A DNA stretch of 64,000 nucleotides from Acidimicrobiia bacterium. Lineage in GTDB: Bacteria; Actinomycetota; Acidimicrobiia; IMCC26256; PALSA-610. The notes under the pieces are model-generated. The model was not told where the DNA came from, searched no databases, and saw only the letters and a program-made list of their open reading frames with translations. The DNA lies in contig DATBAK010000026.1 in the NCBI GenBank assembly GCA_036271555.1, positions 82,053 through 146,052 on the forward strand, in the 5' to 3' direction. Position numbers and translations under genes: made by a program. Each line of letters opens with the position of its first letter. The first letter of the stretch is position 1. Below, piece by piece: positions 38,458 through 47,800 of the stretch.

Positions 38458-38817
38458 ATGCTCACGACACTCCCCCGCCGCATCGCCACTCTCGCCGCCG
38501 TCGCCGCGCTCGCAATCGCGCTCTCCGCGTGTGGGAGCAGCGGCAACAAGGCCGGTGCGAGCAGCGGCTCCGGCAAGTCCGACACGATCTCGATCAAGAA
38601 CCAGGTGTTCACGACGGGATCCGCGAGCGCGGGCAACACGATCACCGTCGCGAACAACGACTCCGTGACGCACACGGTGACCGCCGACGACGGCAAGAGT
38701 TTCGACGTGCAGATCAAGGCCGGCCAGACCGCGACGTTCATGGCCCCGGCGACCGGCACCTACAAGTTCCACTGCAAGATCCACTCGAACATGCACGGCA
38801 CGCTGACGGTCACGTGA
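38458..38817 (+). CDS. Copper-binding cupredoxin lipoprotein
   Basis: 119-residue plastocyanin-like protein anchored by a lipobox (LSAC, Cys25). After a Gly/Ser linker the single cupredoxin domain carries the type-1 copper ligands His72 in VTHTV and Cys106, His109 and Met112 in FHCKIHSNMHG. It acts outside the membrane as an electron carrier or copper-storage protein. It begins just upstream of the copy-8 element and 96 bases from aceE, divergently. Confidence 0.9.
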   Translation: MLTTLPRRIATLAAVAALAIALSACGSSGNKAGASSGSGKSDTISIKNQVFTTGSASAGNTITVANNDSVTHTVTADDGKSFDVQIKAGQTATFMAPATGTYKFHCKIHSNMHGTLTVT

Positions 38818-38818
38818 T

Positions 38819-38870
38819 CGCGGGTCGCGCTCGCCGCTCCGAACGCGGGATGGCCGCGAGCGCGTCCGGT
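38819..38870 (-). repeat. Intergenic element copy 8, degenerate, inverted
   Basis: The reverse complement reads CATCCCGCGTTCGGAGCGGC then GAGCGCGACC, matching the middle of the 13,100 copy with an internal deletion. No stem-loop half. Confidence 0.4.
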
Positions 38871-38880
38871 GCCGTGCGAC

Positions 38881-40074
38881 CTACGCCACGACCCCCGCGG
38901 CGCGCAGCTCGGCGATGCGCGGTCCGTATCCGATCTCCTCGAGCACCGCGTCGGTATCTGCCCCGAGCGCAGGTGCGGGACCGCCGAGCTCGGGTCGGTG
39001 CTCACCGAACTGCGCGGGGTGCCGCGGCTGGCGCATGCGGCCGACCACCGGCGACTCGGAGTCGACGAGCAGTCCGATCGCCTGTGCGTGCGGATCGCTC
39101 GCGAGCTCGTCGGGCGCGACGACGACCCCGCAGGGCACCTGTTCCGCCTCGAGCGCGCCGATCGCGGCGGCGGTCGTCATCGTCGCGGCCGACGCGTAGC
39201 ACTGCTCCATGATCTTCCCGGTGAGCTCGCGATGCTGCATGCGCTCCACGATCGTCGCGATGCGCGGATCGTCGTAGCCGCCGACGTCGAACGCGCGGCA
39301 CATGCCCGCGAAGTTCGCGTCCGACGTCGGAGTGCAGATCCCCCACCCGTCGAGGAAGCGAAACGGCCGGAAGTTCTGCACGAAGCTCGACGGGCGGCTG
39401 CGGTCGGCATCGAGCAGCAGCTCGTTCCCGGCTGCGTCGGCCCAGAGGAACGACACGACCGCGTCGAGCATCGTCATCTGGAGGTGGGTGCCGCCCGCAC
39501 CGCGCTCGCGCGCGAAGAGCGCGGCCGTGATCGCCTGCGCCGCGTAGAGCGCGGTGACCTTGTCGGCCGCGGTCTGGTTGAGGAATTGCGGCGTGTTCGT
39601 GCCCGCGGCGGCCTGGTTCGCGGCGAAGCCTCCGTAGGCCTGGATGACGGTGTCGTACGCGCCCTTGTGCGCGTACGGGCCGACGGGGCCGAAGCCCGAG
39701 AGCGACACGTAGACCAAGCGGTCGTTCGCGGCGCGCAGGTCGTCGGGACCGATGCCGAGGCGCTCGACCACTCCCGGCCGGAAGTTCTGCACGAACACGT
39801 CGGCGTCGGCCGCGAGCGCGCGCACGATGTCGCGGCCATCGGGCGCGTGCGCGTCGACGGCGAGGCTGCGCTTGCCGCGGTTGCACGCCTGGTAGAGCGC
39901 GCTCATGCCGTTCACCGCCACTCCGACGTAGCGCCCGATGTCGCCGAAGCCCGGGCGCTCGACCTTGATCACCTCCGCACCCTGATCCGCGAGGAGCGCG
40001 ACCGCGTAGGGCCCGGTGAGCGCGATCGAGAGGTCGACGATCTTCACGCCGTCGAGCGGTCGGTCCGTTCTCAT
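38881..40074 (-). CDS. CaiB/BaiF CoA-transferase family III protein
   Basis: Family III acyl-CoA transferase, 397 residues, which moves CoA between carboxylic acids through a covalent aspartyl intermediate. The catalytic Asp is in KGAYDTVIQAYGGFA; other signatures are GAEVIKVERPGFGD at the start and GTHLQMTMLDAVVSFL. The start ATG at 40,074 lies within a segment that also reads as the end of the interspersed tail (CGACCATGAGAACG). It could activate a branched or aromatic acid; the partner substrate is not readable. It lies downstream of the epimerase on the same strand. Confidence 0.92.
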   Translation of the reverse strand: MRTDRPLDGVKIVDLSIALTGPYAVALLADQGAEVIKVERPGFGDIGRYVGVAVNGMSALYQACNRGKRSLAVDAHAPDGRDIVRALAADADVFVQNFRPGVVERLGIGPDDLRAANDRLVYVSLSGFGPVGPYAHKGAYDTVIQAYGGFAANQAAAGTNTPQFLNQTAADKVTALYAAQAITAALFARERGAGGTHLQMTMLDAVVSFLWADAAGNELLLDADRSRPSSFVQNFRPFRFLDGWGICTPTSDANFAGMCRAFDVGGYDDPRIATIVERMQHRELTGKIMEQCYASAATMTTAAAIGALEAEQVPCGVVVAPDELASDPHAQAIGLLVDSESPVVGRMRQPRHPAQFGEHRPELGGPAPALGADTDAVLEEIGYGPRIAELRAAGVVA

Positions 40075-40094
40075 GGTCGCACTCGCTCCATCCT

Positions 40095-40120
40095 CATGCG
40101 GCTCCGACCTCCGGCGCTCG
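40095..40120 (-). repeat. 26-bp start-site repeat, copy 2
   Basis: Identical over 26 bases to 6461-6486, in inverted orientation. The copy contains GGAGG and ATG on the minus strand, and 20 bases downstream the sequence runs into the real CoA-transferase start at 40,074 through GGAGCGAGTGCGACCATGAG. Confidence 0.75.
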
Positions 40121-40179
40121 GTCCGGACGCCGCGAGACGGTTGCACTGCGACCGCGCCTGCAGTCTGCGCCTGGCCGGC

Positions 40180-41280
40180 TCATTGTTCGAACTCCGAGCT
40201 CGTGCGCTCCCGACCGCCGGGACCGCTGTACGCGAGTCCGTAGCCGGGCTCGACCGTGAACGTCGGCATGTCGACCGACGCGCGCGCGGCGCGCCACGAC
40301 GCGATCAGCGCGTCCTCGGCCGCGTAGTCGAACGGATCGGTGAGCACCATCTCCTCCATCCCCCCGGGTTCGCACGGATGCTCGGCCAACCAGCGCGCGG
40401 TGTGCGCGAGCGCGCGGCGCGCCGGTACGACATCGTGATAGCCGAGATGGTGCCGCAGCCGCGTCAGGTCGAGCACGCGGTGGGTCGGAAGCGGCTGGGT
40501 CAACAGCGGCCGTGCCGGCACCGCGAGCTCGTACGGCATCGACACGATCTCCAGCTCGTGGTCGAGCGCGCCCGCGACGACGTCGATCACCTGGCGGATC
40601 GACAGCACCTCTTCGTCACCACAGTTGAAGATCTTCCCTGCCGCGGCGTCGGGCCGGTCGATCGCGAGCAGGAGCGCGTGCGCGAGGTTCTCGGTGTAGC
40701 CGTGGTGGTGCAGCGTGAGTCCCTCGTCGGGAACGATGATGCGATCGCGACCGTCGAGCACGCGGCGCACGACGAGCCATTCACGCGGCGCGAGCTGGTA
40801 CGGGCCGTACACGTACGGATAGCGGAAGTGCGCCGCGGTCGGGTGGTGCGCGAACACCGCTTCTTCGGTGCGCGCGATGCGGTAGCCCTTCTCGTCGCCG
40901 TCGTCGATTCCGGCGGTCGGCGCCTGTTCGTCGACGGGTATCGGCACGCCGTCGTCGACGAACGGGTTCATCCAGCCGCGGTACGCGGGCACACCGCCCA
41001 CCGACACGAACTGCCCGCAACGGCCTTCGGAGCGCGCGGCGATGCGGCGCAACCGCCCGTACATCGCGACGACGACGTCGTAGGTCGCGCCGTCGAACAC
41101 CGCGTGCAGACCCTCGTCGGTGTACGGATCGTGGTGCAGGTGGACGACGTTCTCAGGGGTCTCCGCGCGCTCGTGCGTACCGCGATGGACGATCGTGACC
41201 TCGTAGCCGCGCTCGACGAGACCCCGCACGAGCGGCACGCCGGTCGGGCCGGTGCCGCCGACGACGAGCGCGTGCGTCAC
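40180..41280 (-). CDS. NAD-dependent epimerase/dehydratase family protein
   Basis: 366-residue extended SDR-type protein. The nucleotide-binding motif is VVGGTGPTGVPLVRGL at the N-terminus (GxxGxxG). The active-site stretch is less clear: a VSVGG strand end and a Tyr in FRYPYVYGP take the usual Ser/Tyr positions, with an altered YxxxK. It resembles the isoflavone-reductase/epimerase group and mRNA-binding-like SDRs of unknown substrate. ATG at 41,280, 15 bases after the Coq4-like gene stops, so both are likely co-transcribed. Confidence 0.85.
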   Translation of the reverse strand: MTHALVVGGTGPTGVPLVRGLVERGYEVTIVHRGTHERAETPENVVHLHHDPYTDEGLHAVFDGATYDVVVAMYGRLRRIAARSEGRCGQFVSVGGVPAYRGWMNPFVDDGVPIPVDEQAPTAGIDDGDEKGYRIARTEEAVFAHHPTAAHFRYPYVYGPYQLAPREWLVVRRVLDGRDRIIVPDEGLTLHHHGYTENLAHALLLAIDRPDAAAGKIFNCGDEEVLSIRQVIDVVAGALDHELEIVSMPYELAVPARPLLTQPLPTHRVLDLTRLRHHLGYHDVVPARRALAHTARWLAEHPCEPGGMEEMVLTDPFDYAAEDALIASWRAARASVDMPTFTVEPGYGLAYSGPGGRERTSSEFEQ

Positions 41281-41295
41281 GAAAACGGTCGGCGA

Positions 41296-42498
41296 CTACG
41301 CGACAGTCGGAGACGCGCCGAACGAGTCGTACAGGCGGCCTTCCAACGCGGCGAGCTCCTGGCCGTGTGCGTACTGGAAGGGCGACATGCCGCCGGCCTC
41401 CCACGGACTCACGGAACCGCACTCGATCGCGTGCAGCGACTTCGGCAGCAAACCGAGATCGGCGCGCACGTCGTCGATCGGCGAGTCTGCGTACGCGAAC
41501 CAATCCGTCGCGAGGAGATCGGTCTCGTCGCTGCGGCCGTGGTCGTCGAGGTGCCACGCGAGCTTGGCACCGCGATACATCGCGTCCGCCAGGCGCGTGG
41601 CCATGTGCTCGGGGTCGCGCGAGATGTGTCCCCGGTCGTACTCGAAGAAGCCGTTCGCGGCGTCGAAGAAGTAGCCCGTCTCGAACAGACCGAGCACCAT
41701 CGCGAGCAACGAGAATGCCCCGGGGTCGTCGTTACAGCGCGAGATGAGGCCGAACACCTCGATCTCGCACTCCACCGTCGAGCCGTAGTCGGCGAGCACG
41801 TGCACCCAGTCGTGCTGCGCGAGCATCGGCGGCGCACTCTCGCGATCACCCGGAAACGTGAAGCCGCGAGCCGTGTAGAAGCGCCACACGCCCTGCCCGA
41901 GCGAGCCCTCGGGACACCGCGCGAGCGCGGCCCAGCGCGCGCGGAGGTCCGGGTCGTGACAGGCGCGCTGCCACGCATCGGTGAGCGCGGTCGTCGTGTG
42001 GAGGTGGTCGGGCGGGCGTTCGACGATCTTGCGGAAGTAGCCGGAGCGCTGGAAGTCGATGAGCGCGAGCCCGAGCGAGCCGTGCGAGAGCCGCCGCGCG
42101 ACGTGCATGAGCTGATCGCACACGCCGAGCCGCTTGGCGTAGCCCTCGACGCGCTCGGGGACATCGGGCGGCAACGGCACGAGCAGCAGCTCCGCGAGCA
42201 ACATCATCTGGACCATGCGAATGCGGAACTCCGCGCTGCGGTAGCGCATCGACTCGCCGAACTCGTCGGGACCGACCGGCTCGCCGGCCGTCGCCTCGAC
42301 GACCACACCGGTCATCGATTCGACGAGCGCGTTCAGCACTGCGCGCTGCACGGGCGTCAGACCGCTCGGGTGACCACCGGGCGCGACCGCGGTCGCGACG
42401 CTGCGCATCGTCAGCTCGACCTCTTCACGAACCGGGGGCTGACGGTTCTCGACGTCGGGAGTCGGGAACGGGATCGGTCCGTCCACGAGCGGTTGCAT
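41296..42498 (-). CDS. Coq4-like protein of unknown function
   Basis: 400 residues. The clearest hint is LAQHDWVHVLADYGSTVECEIEVFGL, which matches the HDxxHxxxxYG...E zinc-site pattern of the COQ4 family (ubiquinone ring decarboxylation). The rest (about 100 residues before and 130 after, including HISRDPEHMATRLADAMYRG) is not typical of COQ4, which is usually near 230 residues. An actinobacterial menaquinone user would not need COQ4, so a different role on another quinone or polar lipid is possible. The ATG at 42,498 is preferred to 42,564. It is divergent from the LexA-box gene at 42,650. Confidence 0.72.
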   Translation of the reverse strand: MQPLVDGPIPFPTPDVENRQPPVREEVELTMRSVATAVAPGGHPSGLTPVQRAVLNALVESMTGVVVEATAGEPVGPDEFGESMRYRSAEFRIRMVQMMLLAELLLVPLPPDVPERVEGYAKRLGVCDQLMHVARRLSHGSLGLALIDFQRSGYFRKIVERPPDHLHTTTALTDAWQRACHDPDLRARWAALARCPEGSLGQGVWRFYTARGFTFPGDRESAPPMLAQHDWVHVLADYGSTVECEIEVFGLISRCNDDPGAFSLLAMVLGLFETGYFFDAANGFFEYDRGHISRDPEHMATRLADAMYRGAKLAWHLDDHGRSDETDLLATDWFAYADSPIDDVRADLGLLPKSLHAIECGSVSPWEAGGMSPFQYAHGQELAALEGRLYDSFGASPTVA

Positions 42499-42614
42499 CG
42501 CCGCGGAGTCTAGAGAGTGTCGCAAGGCGCGAGATCGCGTTTCGTGAAGCCCTCCGTGCAGCACCCACGTGCGGTGGTAGCGAGCATCGCGGCTGTTTTC
42601 ATTGCGTTTTCAGC

Positions 42615-42643
42615 TGGTAATCGAACGTGTGTTCGTGTAGGCT
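42615..42643 (+). promoter_or_regulatory. Promoter with LexA (SOS) box
   Basis: TCGAACGTGTGTTCGT (42,621-42,636) matches the actinobacterial LexA consensus TCGAAC-N4-GTTCGA at 15 of 16 definable positions. It lies in the spacer between a weak -35 (TGGTAA, 42,615) and TAGGCT (42,638-42,643), six bases from the ATG at 42,650, so LexA would block RNA polymerase directly. Confidence 0.8.
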
Positions 42644-42649
42644 GACGGC

Positions 42650-43927
42650 ATGGTGTCGCGGGCGGTCGAACGGTTGCGGGAGGCGATCGACGAGCTCGCG
42701 GCGGAGGACGTCGACGGTCTGTCGCAGCGCGCGGTGCTGGCCGACTTGTGGCGCGAGCTGGCGCGGCTCGATGCGCAGTTCGCCCGGCGGCTGGCCGAGC
42801 TCGACGTCGCCGCGGAGTGGTCGGTCGACGGCGCCCGCTCCGCCGCCGGATGGCTCGCCGCGCACACGCGAGCGACCAGCGGTGAGGCACACCACCGCGT
42901 GAAGGTCGCGCGCCAGATCGCCGCGATGCCGATCGCACGCATGGCGTGGGAACGGGGCGCGATCGGGACCTCGCACGTCGCCGCGCTGACGAAGGTGCGC
43001 AGCGCGGCCGGCGCCGACGCGCCGTTCGCCGTCTTCGAGCCGCAACTCGTCGACGTGGCGTGCGCGGGCCGACCCGACGACGTCGCGAACGTCGGCAAAC
43101 AGTGGCGCGACGCCCTCGACAACGACCTCGACCGCGACGGCGCGAACGATTGCGACGTCGACCACGATCGACGCGCCGTCCGCTTCTCTCGCACGGTCGG
43201 CGGCGTCGGGGTCCTCGACGGAACCTTCGACACGGAAGACGCGGAGATCATCGAAAAAGCTCTGAAACGCAGCTATGTCCGCGCGCACGCCGCCGGCGAT
43301 CCCCGGACGCCGGCGCAGCAGCGGTCCGACGCGATGGCCGAGATCTTCCGCCACTACCTCGACGACCAGCCGCGGGGCACGAACCGGCCGCACGTGATCT
43401 ACGTCGTCGGCGTCGACACGCTCAGCGGCGAGGCGGTCGGACTCTGCGGCACGCTCGACGGCAACCGAGTCTCGCCGGAGACGCTTCTCCGGATCGCGTG
43501 CGACTCGATCTCGGAGATCCTCGTGGTCGACGCCAAGGGTGTGCCGCTCGCCATGGGTCGCACGACGCGCACGTTCACGCCCAGCCAGTACCGGTCGATC
43601 ATGGCGCGCGACGGCGGCTGCCGTTTCCCCGAATGCGCTGCCCGCCCCGACGACTGCGAAGCCCACCACGCGCGCTTCTTCGAGCACGGCGGGGCGACCG
43701 ATGTCGACAACGGGTTCGCGGCGTGCAAAGGCCGCGGCCACCATCGGCTGATCCACGAAGGCGGCTGGACGGTGACCGGCGACCCGAACGGCGAGCTCTC
43801 GTTCTACGACCCCGACGGTCGGCTCCGCGGCACGACGACACCGCGCACGCATCCCCCGCCGATCCTCACGCAGGCAGGACGGGATCGCGAACGAACCCGT
43901 GAGCGCGTCCGACAGCTCGTCGCGTGA
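42650..43927 (+). CDS. DUF222 / HNH endonuclease-domain protein (13E12 type)
   Basis: 425-residue protein with the DUF222 helical domain (about 1-300) and a C-terminal HNH nuclease domain (about 315-390). The HNH part shows CRFPEC, CEAHHARFFEHGGATDVDNG and ACKGRGHHRLIHEGGW, with paired Cys for the structural zinc. These 13E12-type proteins are multicopy in Actinomycetota and in mycobacteria several carry SOS boxes. Here a near-perfect LexA box sits in the promoter, so induction by DNA damage is expected. The biochemical target is unknown. Confidence 0.92.
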   Translation: MVSRAVERLREAIDELAAEDVDGLSQRAVLADLWRELARLDAQFARRLAELDVAAEWSVDGARSAAGWLAAHTRATSGEAHHRVKVARQIAAMPIARMAWERGAIGTSHVAALTKVRSAAGADAPFAVFEPQLVDVACAGRPDDVANVGKQWRDALDNDLDRDGANDCDVDHDRRAVRFSRTVGGVGVLDGTFDTEDAEIIEKALKRSYVRAHAAGDPRTPAQQRSDAMAEIFRHYLDDQPRGTNRPHVIYVVGVDTLSGEAVGLCGTLDGNRVSPETLLRIACDSISEILVVDAKGVPLAMGRTTRTFTPSQYRSIMARDGGCRFPECAARPDDCEAHHARFFEHGGATDVDNGFAACKGRGHHRLIHEGGWTVTGDPNGELSFYDPDGRLRGTTTPRTHPPPILTQAGRDRERTRERVRQLVA

Positions 43928-43936
43928 ACGACTGAT

Positions 43937-44881
43937 CTAGATGTCGCGCACGAACACCGACGCGGTGTCGACGCCCGGCGCGACCACGCGGTTCCGACCG
44001 TGCTGCTTCGCGGCGTACAGCGCGACGTCGGCGGCCTCGAGCACCTGTGGCACCGTCTCGTCGAGCGTCGGGTGCCACGACGCGATCCCGATGCTGATCG
44101 TCACGATGCCCGGCGGGCGCCGGCCCGCGTGCGGGATCGCGAGCGCCTCGATCGCGGCGCGCAGCCGCTCCATGCCGACGAGCGCGCCCTCGGGCGTGTC
44201 CTCCGGCAGCAACACGAGGAACTCCTCGCCGCCGTAGCGGTACGCGCCGTCGCCGGCGCGGCTGTGCTGCGCGATCGTGTGGCCGACCGCGCGCAGCACC
44301 TCGTCGCCACGAAGATGACCGTACGTGTCGTTGTACGCCTTGAACCCGTCGAGGTCGCAGAGCGCGACGGTGAACGGCCGCTGCGAACGGCGCGCCCGCT
44401 CGTGCACCGCGACGAGGTCCTCGTGCAACCGCAACCGGTTGCTGAGCTGGGTGAGCGGATCGGTGCGCGCGAGGTTGGCGAGGGAGAGCTTCGCGGTCGA
44501 GAGCTCGTGATGCAGCTCGGTGACGCGCTGCGCGGCGATGAGCCGCGTCTCGAGCGCGAACGGATCCACCGGCTTCACGAGGTAGTCGTCCGCACCCGCC
44601 TGCATGCCCTTGATGACATCGGCGGCACCGCTGAGCGACGTCGTCATGAGGATGTACGTGTACGAGTCGCTCGCCGACGCGCGCACGCGGCGGCAGAGCT
44701 CGGGTCCGTCGAGTCCCGGCATCATCCAGTCGGTGATGAGCACGTCGAAGTCGCCGGCCTGGAGCATTCCCCAGGCGGTCACGCCGTCGGGCGCGACCTC
44801 GCACTCGTGGCCGAGGCGCTCGATCGCGCGCCGGACGAGGATGCGGCTCGTCGTCTCGTCGTCGGCAACGAGGACCTTCAT
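43937..44881 (-). CDS. Response regulator with GGDEF diguanylate cyclase domain
   Basis: 314 residues: receiver domain (1-120) with phospho-acceptor Asp51 in LITDWMMPGLDGPELC and Lys103 in LVKPVDPF, then a GGDEF domain (about 140-300). The active site is YGGEEF (216-221) and the inhibitory I-site RAGD stands five residues before it, so it should make c-di-GMP and be product-inhibited. The start ATG at 44,881 lies two bases from the stop of the kinase gene. It is the output of the kinase next to it. Confidence 0.95.
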   Translation of the reverse strand: MKVLVADDETTSRILVRRAIERLGHECEVAPDGVTAWGMLQAGDFDVLITDWMMPGLDGPELCRRVRASASDSYTYILMTTSLSGAADVIKGMQAGADDYLVKPVDPFALETRLIAAQRVTELHHELSTAKLSLANLARTDPLTQLSNRLRLHEDLVAVHERARRSQRPFTVALCDLDGFKAYNDTYGHLRGDEVLRAVGHTIAQHSRAGDGAYRYGGEEFLVLLPEDTPEGALVGMERLRAAIEALAIPHAGRRPPGIVTISIGIASWHPTLDETVPQVLEAADVALYAAKQHGRNRVVAPGVDTASVFVRDI

Positions 44882-44883
44882 CG

Positions 44884-47800
44884 TCACGCCTGCACGAAGA
44901 CCGCGTCGAGTGCCGAGCACACGCGGGTGTGCTCGGAACGGATGGAGTCCAGCACCTCGGGCGCCATGCCCAGCGCGGACGCGCGGGCCAAGGCCTCGAG
45001 CTCACCGCAGAGATCGGCGAGGGTCGTGGCACCCAGGTTCGCGCTCGCGCCGCGCAGCGTGTGCACCGCGCGCTCGATGACCTCGGAGTCGCCGTGGCGG
45101 AGTGCGGTGGTGACCGCGACGATCTGACGGGTCGAGTCGCCGACGAACTCCGACACGACCGCGCTGATGAGCGAGCCGTCGCCGCCGTCGAGCTCACGCA
45201 GCATCGCGAGGCGAGCCGGGTCGAGCGGGAAATCGGCTTCGGGCGGTTCGACTTCGGCGTCCGCCGGCGCGTCGCCGGGTTCGGCGATCCAGCGCGCGAG
45301 CACCGCGTCCACCGCGGACGCGCGCACGGGCTTCGTGACGTAGTCGTCCATGCCGGCGGCGAGGCAACGCTCGCGGTCGCCGTCCATCGCGGCCGCCGTC
45401 ATCGCGACGACCGTGAGGTGTTCGCGACCACCGCGGTCGAGCTCGCGGCGGCGCAGCTGGCGCGTCGCCTCGTAGCCGTCCATCTCCGGCATCTGGCAGT
45501 CCATGAGCACCGCGTCGTACACGTTCGCATCGATCTGCGCGAGCGCGACGTGACCGTTCTCGGCGACGTCGACGGAGTAGCCGATCTTCTCGAGGATCTT
45601 CGTCGCGACGAGCTGGTTCATCGCGTTGTCCTCGACGAGCAGGATGTGACCGCTGCGCCGCACCGCGTCGGGGCGCGACCGGGTCGTCGTGGGTGCGGGG
45701 CCGCCGCTGAAGTCGGTCGTGCCCTCGAGCCCGGCGACGAGGCAGTCGAACAGCTCCGACTGGCGCACCGGCTTGGCGAGCGCGCCGCTCAGACGGAACT
45801 CGCTCGCCACCTGCGCGCTCACCTTGCCCGACGAGCTCAGCAGGAACAGCTTCGCCTCGGCGAGGTCGGTGTCGTTGTTGATGAGGCGCGCGAGCTCGAG
45901 GCCGTCCATCTCCGGCATGTTGAGGTCGAGCACCACGATGTCGTACCGACGACCACCGACGTGCTCCGTCTTCATGCGCGCGAGCGCAGCGGGCGCGCTC
46001 GGCTCCTCGTCGGAATCCATGCCCCACGACGCGAGCTGCTGGTGCAGGATCAAACGGTTGGTCGCGTTGTCGTCGACGACGAGCACGCGCAGCGAGCTGA
46101 GGTCGCGGATCTGCGGATCCGTCGACAGCTCGACCGCGTCCTGCTTCTCGAGCGGCAGCTCGAACCAGAACGTGCTGCCGCGGTCGACCTCGCTGTCGAG
46201 ACCGAGGTGCCCGCCCATGAGCTCGACGAGCTGACGCACGATCGCGAGGCCGAGTCCGGTTCCACCGAAGCGACGCGTCGTCGACGAGTCGGCCTGCGAG
46301 AACGCGTCGAACATGCGCAGTTGGTCCTCGGGTGCGATGCCGAGGCCGGTGTCGGACACCTCGAAGCGCACGACCGCGGTCTGCGGGTCGTCGCGCACGA
46401 GCGACGCCGCGAGCACGACCTCGCCCTCCGCTGTGAACTTCACCGCGTTCGACATGAGGTTGACGAGCACCTGCCGCAGCCGGGTCGGGTCGCCGCGCAA
46501 CGCGGTGGGCAGGCCGACGTGGCGGTGCACGAGCAGTTCGAGGTCGCGCGACTGCGCGGTCTCGGCGAAGAGTCCGACGACGTCCTCGAGCAGCATCCCG
46601 AGGTCGAGGTCGACGGCCTCCACCTCGAGCTTGCCCGCCTCGACCTTCGAGAAGTCGAGGATGTCGTTGATGATGCCGAGCAGGCCGTCGGCCGCGGTCC
46701 CCACCCCACCGGCGTAACGACGCTGCTCCGAGGTCAACGGCGTGTCGAGGAGGAGCTCGGTCAGCCCGATCACCGCGTTCATCGGCGTGCGGATCTCGTG
46801 GCTCATCGACGCGAGGAACTGCGACTTCATGCGCGACGCGTCGAGTGCGGAGTCGCGCGCGGCTGCAAGCTCCGCTTCGACGCGGTCGCGCTCGGTCACG
46901 TCGCGCGAGTTCACGACGAAGCCGCCGACGGTCGCGTCGTGCACGAGGTTGAGGACGGTGCCCTCCATCGTCACCCACGTTCCGTCACGGTGACGCAAAC
47001 GGAACTTGACCGCCGCGGTCTCGTCGGGACGGTCGAAGATGTCGGCGAACGCCTGGATGACACGCGTCTTGTCGTTCGGGTGCAGCAGATCGGTGAGCTT
47101 CGTGCCGAGCACATCGGCGGGCTCGTAGCCGACGACACGCGTCGACGACGGGCTCTGGTACAGCGCGATCGAGTGGTCGTCGACGACCGTGATGAGGTCG
47201 AGCGAGTTGTGCACGAGCGAGCGGAAGCGCGCCGACTGCTTGCGCGCCGACAGCCACAACAGCAGGCCCATGCCGACCGCGGCGAGCGCGCCGAGCAGAC
47301 CGAGCGCGAGCTCGATCGTGACGAGCCGGCTCAGCCGTTCGTGCGCGACGAGTGCCTCCTCGCCGGCGACGTCGCCGGTGACGCTCGAGAGCTGCGCGCC
47401 GGTGACGCGCATGAGGAAGAGCGTCGGCTGGTACGACGGGCTGTTGTGACCGATCGTGAGCAGCGTCGTGCCCTGGTCGACCAGCTGATGGATGAGGTCC
47501 TGCTCGTGCGCGAGCTTCACCCGGATCGCCGGGCTCGCGGGTGGCGGCACGGGCACGAGGTCGTCGAGGCCGCCCTGCGGCGACGGCACGTCGCCGCCGT
47601 GGAGGAGCGAGTTCGCGGTCAGCTTGAGCGCCTCCGCGTCCTCGCTCGGATCCGCGGCCTGACCGTCGAGCTTGAGGGTGACGTCCTTGATGTAGCTCTC
47701 GACGAACGCGCGCTGGCGCGAGGTCACGTCGACGATGAGCGGCGTGCCGCGCTCGTGCGACAGCGCGAGCGCGTTGTACCCGACCATCGACGAGATCACG

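Noticed and set aside
38869..42513. 1214-codon plus-strand frame over the CoA-transferase, epimerase and Coq4-like genes
   Set aside because: Antisense shadow with Arg/His-rich composition, no recognisable domain, and all three genes on the other strand have clear family motifs.
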